DNA from: Azophilus sp964638775
GTDB taxonomy: Bacteria > Pseudomonadota > Gammaproteobacteria > Pseudomonadales > Azotimanducaceae
Length of the DNA: 64,000 bases
Assembly: GCA_964638775.1 (NCBI GenBank)
Contig: CAZWZH010000229.1
Span: 3,542 to 67,541 of the forward strand
Direction of reading: 5' to 3'
Both the position numbers and the translations under genes were made by a program. Positions 57,394-64,000 of this stretch are shown here, in pieces; position 1 is the stretch's first letter, and each line of letters starts with the position of its first letter. Below the pieces are notes generated by a model that ran no database searches, had not been told where the DNA came from, and saw only the letters and a program-made list of their open reading frames with translations.

Positions 57394-58428
57394 ATGCCTG
57401 CCCGCCTGCGTGTCAACCGCGATGCCCTCGCGGCCAATTACCGGCGTTACCGCGCTGCGGTGGCGGGTGCCTGCGGTGCCGTCGTCAAGGCGGACGGTTA
57501 CGGGCTCGGAGCGGAGGAGACCGCGGCGGTATTCGAGCGGCTCGGCTGCGGGCACTTCTTCGTGGCCACCGCCGCGGAGGGGCTGGCACTGCGCAAGGTG
57601 TTGCAGAACGGGGTCGTATATGTGCTGGACGGTGTGGCGCCGGAGACGGCACGGCCGCTCGCGGGGGCGGGGGTGGTTCCGGTGGTCAACCACGAAAGGC
57701 AGTTGGCGGCCTGGGCGCCGTTCCGCGATCGGGACATTGCCGTGCATGTCGACACGGGAATGAATCGGCTGGGGTTTCCGGTGGATGTCCCGGTGTCGGC
57801 TTTCGAAGGTTTCCGGGTGTCGCTGCTCATGACCCATCTCGCCTGCGCCGACGATCCGGCGCACCCAATGAATGAATGCCAGTTGCAGCGGTTCGCCGGA
57901 GTCACGGAGCGGTTTCCGGGCATTGCCACGAGCATCGGCAACTCCGCCGGCAGCCTGCTCGAAGAGCGCTACCACGGCGACCTGGCGCGCCCCGGCATCG
58001 GACTCTACGGCGGGAATCCCTGGTTGAACGAGTCCAATCCGTTTCAGCCGGTCGCCACCCTGGAAGCGACCGTCGTGCAGGTCCGTGAGGTGGCGGCGGG
58101 AGAGTCGGTGGGGTACGGGGCCACCTGGAGTTCGGCAAAACCCAGGCGTCTGGCCGTGCTGGGAGCCGGTTATGCGGATGGATTGCCGCGCTGCCTGTCG
58201 AATTGCGGCGAAGCTGTGGTTGCGGGGAAACGCTGCCCGATCGTGGGGCGGGTATCCATGGACCTCACCGTGGTCGACGTAACGGGCGCCGAGGCGGGTG
58301 TGGGCGATTGGGTGGAGCTGTTCGGTGCGGAATTGCCGATCGACGAGGTGGCCCGCCAGGCGGATACGATCGCTTATGAGTTGCTCACCGGCATCTCGGC
58401 CCGGGTGCGGCGAATCTACGAAGGTTAG
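57394..58428 (+). CDS. alr: alanine racemase
   Basis: The 344-residue protein has the PLP-lysine motif AVVKADGYGLGA (Lys32), HVDTGMNRLGF, RPGIGLYGGNP, the catalytic tyrosine region SVGYGATW, and RVSMDLTVVDVTG near the C-terminus. It interconverts L- and D-alanine. The ATG at 57394 follows GGAGGA; the in-frame extension upstream has no match. The 3' end overlaps the convergent Lrp gene by 4 nt. With alanine dehydrogenase close by, a catabolic (DadX-like) role in D-alanine use is possible besides cell-wall supply (inference). Confidence 0.92.
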   Translation: MPARLRVNRDALAANYRRYRAAVAGACGAVVKADGYGLGAEETAAVFERLGCGHFFVATAAEGLALRKVLQNGVVYVLDGVAPETARPLAGAGVVPVVNHERQLAAWAPFRDRDIAVHVDTGMNRLGFPVDVPVSAFEGFRVSLLMTHLACADDPAHPMNECQLQRFAGVTERFPGIATSIGNSAGSLLEERYHGDLARPGIGLYGGNPWLNESNPFQPVATLEATVVQVREVAAGESVGYGATWSSAKPRRLAVLGAGYADGLPRCLSNCGEAVVAGKRCPIVGRVSMDLTVVDVTGAEAGVGDWVELFGAELPIDEVARQADTIAYELLTGISARVRRIYEG

Positions 58429-58910
58429 CCCGGTGCCCCCCGTATGGGGACTTCGGTCTTCTTTACCACGGTGCGCAGCGCGAAGCTTGAATGCAGCCGG
58501 TCGACGCCGGGCAGGCGGGTCAGGTGCTGGCTGTGGATGCGCTCGTAGTCGCGGGCATCGTTGACGATGACCCGGAGCAGGTAGTCCGCATCGCCCGACA
58601 TGAGGTAGCACTCCATGACTTCGGGCAGCTTGCCGACGGCACGCTCGAAGGCGACGAGGTCGTCGCGCTGCTGGCTGTGCAGGGTCACGCGGACGAAGAC
58701 GTTGTCTGGATAGCCGGCGCCGGACTGGTCGATCAGCGCCACGTAGCCGCGCAGCATGCCGTTTTCCTCGAGCCGCCGGACACGGCGCAGGCAGGCCGAC
58801 TCGGAGAGGTTCACGCGTTCGGCCAGGGTTGTGTTGGACAGCCGGCCGTCGAGCTGAAGTTCGTGGAGGATTCGCCGGTCAAGGCGGTCGATATTCAAAT
58901 AATCTTGCAT
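58425..58910 (-). CDS. Lrp/AsnC-family transcriptional regulator
   Basis: The 161-residue protein is a complete Lrp-type regulator. It has an N-terminal helix-turn-helix (LDRRILHELQLDGRLSNTTLAERVNLSESACLRRVRRLEENG region, residues about 10-50) and a C-terminal RAM ligand domain (VMECYLMSGDADYLLRV). It is divergent from alanine dehydrogenase with a 120-bp gap, the classical arrangement for a regulator of that gene with alanine as effector. The RAM part is similar to the truncated protein at 2545-2835. Confidence 0.92.
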   Translation of the reverse strand: MQDYLNIDRLDRRILHELQLDGRLSNTTLAERVNLSESACLRRVRRLEENGMLRGYVALIDQSGAGYPDNVFVRVTLHSQQRDDLVAFERAVGKLPEVMECYLMSGDADYLLRVIVNDARDYERIHSQHLTRLPGVDRLHSSFALRTVVKKTEVPIRGAPG

Positions 58911-59030
58911 GAAATAACGGTATCGCAGAACTTAGTTGTGAATTGTTGGTCTGCATTCGCAGGAAAGCAATAACTTTCGACCGTGGCTCGGCTAAAGTGA
59001 TGGTCCTGAAAGGCCTCGGAGAAGGCAGTC

Positions 59031-60131
59031 ATGCGTATCGGTGTTCCCAGGGAAGTGAAGGTACACGAGAACCGTGTGGGCCTTACGCCGGATTCGGTCG
59101 CGGAACTCATCGCCGCCGGCGCTGACGTCGTGGTGCAGGCGGGGGCCGGCGCCGGGGTCGGGTTCGCCGATGACGACTACCGCGGTGCCGGAGCGCGAAT
59201 CGGTTCGGTTCAGGAAGCGTTCGCCGCGGACCTGGTCGTCAAGGTCAAGGAACCCCTGCTGCACGAATGCGAGCGGCTGCGTCCCGGGCAGGTGCTGTTT
59301 ACCTATCTGCACCTCGCTGCCGACAGGCCCCAGGCGCTCGCCCTGATGGAATCGGGCGCGACGGCCATCGCCTACGAGACGGTCACCGGCGCCGGGGGCG
59401 CATTGCCGTTGCTCACTCCAATGAGCGAGGTTGCGGGGCGCATGTCGATTCAGGTTGGCGCCTTTGCATTGCAGAACGCGAACGGCGGTTGCGGCGTGCT
59501 GCTGGGCGGCGTTCCGGGCGTTGCGCCGGCCAGGGTGGTGATCATCGGGGGTGGCGTTGCCGGCGCCAATGCGGCGGCCATGGCGATCGGCCTGCAAGCG
59601 GACGTGACCATTCTCGACAAGTCCATAACCCGGCTCAGGGAATTGAATGCCGAGTTCCAGGGAAGGGCGCGGGTGCTGATGGCGTCCCGGCACAACATTC
59701 TCACCGAGGCGCTGGCCGCCGACCTTGTCATCGGGGCTGTGCTGGTTCCCGGCGCTGCGGCGCCGAAACTCCTCACCCGGGACATGGTCCGGGCTATGCG
59801 GGACGGTGCCGCGCTGGTCGACATTTCCATCGATCAGGGCGGCTGTTTCGAAACCAGCCGCCCGACTACCCACGACGATCCCATCTACGTCGAGGAAGGG
59901 GTGGTCCACTACTGTGTGACCAATATGCCGGGGGCGGTGGCGCGCACTTCCACCCAGGCGCTCAACAATGTCACCTTGCCCTATGTCAAGGCGTTGGCCA
60001 CGCTCGGCTGGCGTGAGGCATTGCGCAGTGATTCGGGATTTGCCGCCGGGCTGAACGTTCATGACGGCGCCATCCGGCATCCCAAGGTTGCGGAGGCGCT
60101 TGGTCTGCGGCTTGTTGCCGAAGCTGCGTGA
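59031..60131 (+). CDS. ald: alanine dehydrogenase
   Basis: The 366-residue protein matches Ald: RIGVPREVKVHENRVGLTP at the N-terminus with the substrate-binding Arg and Lys, VVKVKEPL, FTYLHLAADRPQALAL, and the NAD-binding VVIIGGGVAGANAAAMAIGL (about residues 168-187). VDISIDQGGCFETSRPTTH and HYCVTNMPGAVARTST follow. It converts L-alanine to pyruvate and ammonia with NAD. It lies upstream of a class III aminotransferase, so it can recycle the alanine made by pyruvate-dependent transamination. Confidence 0.95.
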   Translation: MRIGVPREVKVHENRVGLTPDSVAELIAAGADVVVQAGAGAGVGFADDDYRGAGARIGSVQEAFAADLVVKVKEPLLHECERLRPGQVLFTYLHLAADRPQALALMESGATAIAYETVTGAGGALPLLTPMSEVAGRMSIQVGAFALQNANGGCGVLLGGVPGVAPARVVIIGGGVAGANAAAMAIGLQADVTILDKSITRLRELNAEFQGRARVLMASRHNILTEALAADLVIGAVLVPGAAAPKLLTRDMVRAMRDGAALVDISIDQGGCFETSRPTTHDDPIYVEEGVVHYCVTNMPGAVARTSTQALNNVTLPYVKALATLGWREALRSDSGFAAGLNVHDGAIRHPKVAEALGLRLVAEAA

Positions 60132-60351
60132 TCCCTTTCCCTTCCCGGGGGGCCGGCGGGGGCCCGTATCGGTCGTCCCGTTGCGCGCCACCTGGTATTC
60201 CGCGCTAAACTGCCCCGGGGCTGATTTCGATACGATGGCGAAGGGCGTTCCGGTCCGGTTCCTGGAGTTGTAGAGGTCCGTATCGACAGGCGAACGGGTT
60301 GGACGCTGCGCCATTGCAGGCCCACACAGACCAAACACAAGGACACGGATC

Positions 60352-61737
60352 ATGGCCGAACCGCTGCATAACGAATTCCCCCCGGGCTCACTCGAGGCGA
60401 AGGATCTCGAGCACCTGCTGCACCCCACCACCAACCTGAAAGTGCACCGGGAAAACGGCCCGAGCGTGCATATGCGCGCCGAGGGCGTCTATCTCTGGGA
60501 CAACCAGGGCAGGCAATACATCGAAGGCCTGGCGGGCCTCTGGTGCACGGCGCTCGGCTACGGCGAGGAGGAACTCGCGCGGGTGGCCATGGAACAGATG
60601 AAGAAGCTCAGCTATTCCCAGCTTTTCGCCGGCAAGAGCAACGAGGCGAGCATCCTGCTGGCCGAACGGCTGAAAGCGATGGCGCCGTTCGATGCCGGGC
60701 GAGTGTTCTTCGGCCTGTCCGGCAGCGATGCCAACGATACGCAGGTCAAGCTCATGTGGTACTACCACAACGCCATCGGCAAGCCGGAAAAGAAGAAGAT
60801 CATCTCGCGTCTCGGCGGTTACCACGGCACCACCGTCGTGGCGGGTTCGCTGACCGGCCTGCCGCCGTTTCACGCGAACTTCGACCTGCCGATTCCCCGG
60901 GTGCTGCACACCAACCGGCCCCACTACTATCGGGATGCCGAAGGTGCGGAAAGCGAGAGCGATTTCTGCACGAGGATCGTCGGCAACCTCGAGGACCTGA
61001 TCGTCCGGGAAGGCCCGGAGACCATCGCGGCGTTCATCGCCGAACCCATCCTCGGCGCGGGCGGCGTGATCGTTCCGCCGGCCGGGTATTACGAGAAAGT
61101 CGAGGCGGTGCTGGCGAAGCGCGGGATTCTTTTCATCGACGACGAGGTGATCTGCGGGTTCGGCCGCACGGGCAACCCCTTCGGCGCACAGACCATGGGC
61201 ATCAACCCGACGACGATGAGTGTCGCCAAGGCATTGAGCTCGGCCTACCAGCCGATTTCCGCCGTGCTCATTCCCGAATTCATGTACGAGCCTTTTATCG
61301 AGGCAAGCAACAAGGCGGGGCTCTTCGGTCATGGCTTTACCTACTCCGGCCACCCGGTTTGCGCGGCGGTGGCTCTGCGCACCCTGGAACTTATGGAAGA
61401 GCGGGATGTCTTCGCCCATGCAGCGCGTGTCGGGGAGGTGTTCCAGGAACGCCTGCAACGTCTTGACGAGCATCCGCTGGTGGGCAACGTGCGCGGCGCC
61501 GGGCTGATCGGAGCGGCCGAAATCATGGCCGACAAGGAAGCGCGAACGCCCTTTCACCCGTCCAGAGGCGTGGGCGCCTACTGCAACGAACGGTGCGAGG
61601 CACACGGCCTGATCCTGCGCAACCTCGTCGATACGATGGCCATCTGCCCGCCCCTGATCATCACTGAAGACCAGGTCGGCGAGATCTTCGACAAGCTGGA
61701 ACGGGCGCTGGACGATACGCTGAACTGGGTGAACTGA
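60352..61737 (+). CDS. class III (omega) aminotransferase, probably pyruvate-dependent
   Basis: The 461-residue PLP enzyme has VYLWDNQGRQYIEGLAGLWC, FFGLSGSDANDTQVKLMWYY, SRLGGYHGTTVVAGSLTG, and AFIAEPILGAGGVIVPP. FIDDEVICGFGRTG carries the cofactor-binding Asp, and SVAKALSSAYQPISAV the Schiff-base lysine. The family includes taurine:pyruvate, beta-alanine:pyruvate and polyamine:pyruvate aminotransferases. The nearby ald gene fits a pyruvate/alanine couple, but the amine donor is not identified. A 220-bp gap upstream holds no gene. Confidence 0.9.
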   Translation: MAEPLHNEFPPGSLEAKDLEHLLHPTTNLKVHRENGPSVHMRAEGVYLWDNQGRQYIEGLAGLWCTALGYGEEELARVAMEQMKKLSYSQLFAGKSNEASILLAERLKAMAPFDAGRVFFGLSGSDANDTQVKLMWYYHNAIGKPEKKKIISRLGGYHGTTVVAGSLTGLPPFHANFDLPIPRVLHTNRPHYYRDAEGAESESDFCTRIVGNLEDLIVREGPETIAAFIAEPILGAGGVIVPPAGYYEKVEAVLAKRGILFIDDEVICGFGRTGNPFGAQTMGINPTTMSVAKALSSAYQPISAVLIPEFMYEPFIEASNKAGLFGHGFTYSGHPVCAAVALRTLELMEERDVFAHAARVGEVFQERLQRLDEHPLVGNVRGAGLIGAAEIMADKEARTPFHPSRGVGAYCNERCEAHGLILRNLVDTMAICPPLIITEDQVGEIFDKLERALDDTLNWVN

Positions 61738-61814
61738 CAGCGCCCGCCTCTATGTGAAGCATTGATTCCCTGTCGGGTTGACGCTGCCCGGCAGCCGCGG
61801 AGGACATCCAGCCA

Positions 61815-63773
61815 ATGGCCCTATACGATCGATTGTTCGAGCCCGTACAGGTCGGCCCGATCAGCATTCGCAACCGCATCGTGCGCTCGGCGCATTCCAC
61901 GGGATTGAGCGAGGAGGCCTTGATCGCGTATCACGAGACCAGGGGCCGGGGCGGTGTGGGAATGTCGACGATCGAAGCGACGAGTGTGCATCCGCTTGCG
62001 CCCGGGCGCATTCCGCTTTGGGATGACGCCTGCCTGCCGGTTCTCAGCCGCATTGCCGAACGCATACGCCCGACCGGCATGAAGCTCCTGCTGCAGCTTT
62101 ACCATCCGGGTGCGGGCTATGCCGAGGCGGCGGGCATGCCGGAGCACTGGTCGGCAAGCGCGGTTCCCAATCCCATGGCCGGCGTCGTGCCGATCGCCAT
62201 GACCCGTTCCATGATCGACGAAGTGGTCGAGCACTTCGCCGACGCGGCGCGGCGCTGCCGGGATGCCGGGTTGGACGGGGTCGACATTCACGCTTCCAGC
62301 GGCTACCTGATCCACGAATTCCTTTCGCCGGCGCTCAACAGGCGTGAGGACGAATACGGCGGCTCGTTCGGGAACCGGCTGCGCTTCCTGGAGGAGATCG
62401 TCGCCGCCGTGCGCGATGCTGTGGGCGAAGCCGAGTTTGCCGTCGGCGTACGCCTGCCCAACGAGGACCATGTGCCGGGCGGACTGACGGCGGCGGACAA
62501 CGCCCGCATTGCGCAAGCCGTGGACGGCCGGGTCGACTACGTATCGCTGCACATGGGCGCCTACTGGCGCTTCCACAAGCTGATTGCGCCCGCCGATGAC
62601 CCATTGGGCGTGGAAATGCCGGCGAACGAGGTCATCGCGCCGGACCTGTCCAGCCCCGTCATGGTTGTCGGGCGGATCATGACCCTGGATCACGCGCTGC
62701 ACATCGTCGACAGCGGCGCCGCGCAGATGGTGTCCATGGTGCGGGCGCTCATCGCCGACCCGGAACTGGTCAACAAGGCGCGGCGCCGGGAGGAACACCG
62801 CGTGCGCCCCTGCCTCGGCACCAACATGGGTTGCGTCGGCCAGTTGATGACGAACGGCCGGGTGAGCTGCGTGGTCAACTACACCAACGCCCGGGAAAAC
62901 GCGCTTTCCTACGAACCGGAAGATCGCGTGCAAAGGCCGAAAAAGATCCTGGTTGCCGGCGGCGGCCCGGCGGGGCTGGAGTTTGCGCGCAATGCGGCCT
63001 TGCGTGGCCACGAGGTGGAACTGCGCGAGGCCATGCGGCGCCTGGGCGGCCAGGTGGCCATAGCGGCGAGCGCGCCGCACCGGGCGGATGTCGGAGCCAT
63101 CGTGGGGTGGCTTGAACAGGAGATCGAGACGCTCGGCGTCAACGTGCGGCTGAACTCACCGGTGGACAGGGCGGCAGTGGAGTCGATCGGTCCGGATGAA
63201 GTGGTCATCGCCACCGGTACCACTCCCCGCAGCGACGGCTTTCAACTCTCCACGCCGGCGGCACCGGTAGCCGGGTTCGACCTGCCCCATGTGCACGCAT
63301 CCTGGGATTTCTTTGGATTCGGCCCGAGGCCGGAGATTAGCGGCTCGGCGGTGGTTTACGACGATACGGGATCGTTCGAGGCCATATCTGTCGCTGACGT
63401 GCTGTTGCAGGCTGGCGCCCGGGTCACGCTGGTTTCCCGCTTCGACAGCATTGGCGGGTCGTTGCCCTTTCCCGCGGTAACGGCCGGCGCGGCCCGGGAG
63501 CGGCTGTTCTCCGGCGACTTCGACTTCATCGGCGGGCACTACCTGCGCGGCATTGCGCCGGAGGCCGTGGAAATCGGGGTTCTCTTCACGGACCGGGCAC
63601 GGTGCCTGGAAGCGGCGCTGGTGGTCCTGGTGGGCTACAACGAACCGAACCGCGAACTTGCCGGTGAGTTGGCCGGATCGCCGTTTCCCTGCCATCTGAT
63701 CGGCGATGTGCGGGGACGCAACAGCATCATGAGCGCGATGCATGCGGGCGCGGCGCTGGGGCGTGCGATCTGA
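61815..63773 (+). CDS. old-yellow-enzyme-type NADH:flavin oxidoreductase (DgcA/trimethylamine dehydrogenase family)
   Basis: The 652-residue protein has an FMN TIM barrel (FEPVQVGPISIRNRIVRSAH; GVDIHASSGYLIHEFLSPALNRR) followed by FAD/NAD domains (KILVAGGGPAGLEFARNAA). This is the layout of trimethylamine dehydrogenase and dimethylglycine demethylase DgcA. The Fe-S binding segment reads RPCLGTNMGCVGQLM and then RVSCVVN. Three of four expected cysteines are present, and the second position of the usual C-x2-C is Thr. Loss of the 4Fe-4S cluster is possible. A demethylase role in the betaine series is likely but unproven. Confidence 0.85.
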   Translation: MALYDRLFEPVQVGPISIRNRIVRSAHSTGLSEEALIAYHETRGRGGVGMSTIEATSVHPLAPGRIPLWDDACLPVLSRIAERIRPTGMKLLLQLYHPGAGYAEAAGMPEHWSASAVPNPMAGVVPIAMTRSMIDEVVEHFADAARRCRDAGLDGVDIHASSGYLIHEFLSPALNRREDEYGGSFGNRLRFLEEIVAAVRDAVGEAEFAVGVRLPNEDHVPGGLTAADNARIAQAVDGRVDYVSLHMGAYWRFHKLIAPADDPLGVEMPANEVIAPDLSSPVMVVGRIMTLDHALHIVDSGAAQMVSMVRALIADPELVNKARRREEHRVRPCLGTNMGCVGQLMTNGRVSCVVNYTNARENALSYEPEDRVQRPKKILVAGGGPAGLEFARNAALRGHEVELREAMRRLGGQVAIAASAPHRADVGAIVGWLEQEIETLGVNVRLNSPVDRAAVESIGPDEVVIATGTTPRSDGFQLSTPAAPVAGFDLPHVHASWDFFGFGPRPEISGSAVVYDDTGSFEAISVADVLLQAGARVTLVSRFDSIGGSLPFPAVTAGAARERLFSGDFDFIGGHYLRGIAPEAVEIGVLFTDRARCLEAALVVLVGYNEPNRELAGELAGSPFPCHLIGDVRGRNSIMSAMHAGAALGRAI

Positions 63774-63895
63774 GTGCGATTCGATGGGGTGAATGCGTGC
63801 CGTTCGCTTGCATGGAACAATTCCTCAAGCGATTGATTTACATATAATTTTTGGAATAGACGTACCGAAAGATTGCTTCGATCGGGCACCGAGAG

Positions 63896-64000
63896 CAGGT
63901 ATGCGGTACGAGTATCCGGCACGCCAAGCGGACGCGTTGTCGTGGAATTCGAGGGTGCAGGGGTGCTTTAAAGGTGCCGGATACTCGTACCGCATACCTG
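63896..64000 (-). repeat. fold-back (MITE/REP-like) element, copy 2, cut by window end
   Basis: Perfect 27-bp inverted arms (63896-63922 and 63974-64000) flank a 51-nt core that is the reverse complement of the core of the element at 23695-23805, with three mismatches. The arm sequence (begins CAGGTATGCGGTACGAG) differs from that of copy 1 except at the inner end. The right end may continue beyond the window. It lies 122 bp after the last gene. Confidence 0.88.

Noticed and set aside
55501..58611. A 1036-codon open frame on the minus strand opposite fhs and alr
   Set aside because: Both opposite genes match known enzymes over their full length; the antisense product is Arg/His/Gly-rich low-information sequence.

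Overview
The window looks like a chromosomal segment of a GC-rich, aerobic, Gram-negative member of the Pseudomonadota. A TonB-dependent receptor, TPR-sulfotransferases, a heterotetrameric sarcosine oxidase and carnitine genes of proteobacterial type support this. A gammaproteobacterial lineage seems likely, but nothing here (no rRNA, no tRNA) fixes it. Genes are dense and largely in operons. Most of the window is one metabolic island for quaternary and methylated amines (carnitine, glycine betaine, dimethylglycine, sarcosine) and the one-carbon units they release.

Layout. 1-2434: two overlapping ATPase genes on the minus strand, with a promoter covered by three copies of an 18-bp palindrome. 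2545-5498: an Lrp ligand-domain remnant, a Ddn-like reductase, a thioredoxin-fold fusion protein and a UGSC-family selenoprotein whose UGA codon is followed by a SECIS-like hairpin. 5556-15291 (minus): SDR, BCCT transporter, RACo-type corrinoid activator, pterin methyltransferase, MetF, MetV-like protein, two proteins of unknown function and an MttB-family methyltransferase. 15593-23664 (plus): a dimethylglycine dehydrogenase-like flavoprotein, a decayed L-serine dehydratase gene, then soxBDAG. 24076-29074: Rieske oxygenase, nitrilase, GST and TauD-type dioxygenase, flanked by two related coiled-coil genes. 29174-35573 (minus): carnitine operon (beta-keto acid cleavage enzyme, L-carnitine dehydrogenase, acyl-CoA dehydrogenase, ADP-forming acyl-CoA ligase, CaiD-like hydratase). 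36539-46375: DUF4143 ATPase, Asp/Asn hydroxylase, two TPR-sulfotransferases, TonB-dependent receptor. 46622-57255: two more dimethylglycine dehydrogenase-like genes, a corrinoid protein, a second MttB, a GlxA/AraC-type regulator and formate-THF ligase. 57394-63773: an alanine module (alanine racemase, Lrp regulator, alanine dehydrogenase, class III aminotransferase) and an old-yellow-enzyme-type demethylase.

How it fits together (inference from gene families). The BCCT carrier imports betaine or carnitine. Carnitine is oxidised and cleaved to betaine-level products. The MttB/corrinoid/pterin-methyltransferase/RACo set moves a methyl group to tetrahydrofolate. Dimethylglycine dehydrogenase-like enzymes and SoxBDAG remove the remaining methyl groups, also onto THF. 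MetF/MetV and Fhs route the C1 units. Four intergenic regions of this island carry a direct repeat of a (G/A/T)CGAC core spaced exactly 21 bp. This is the geometry of an AraC-family operator, and one copy lies just upstream of the GlxA-type regulator. I propose these as one regulon.

Other structure: two 105-111 bp fold-back elements with the same 51-nt core but different, co-varying arms (23695-23805 and, inverted, 63896-64000); coding tandem repeats in soxD and in the coiled-coil genes. I saw no rRNA, tRNA, CRISPR array, insertion sequence or replication origin.
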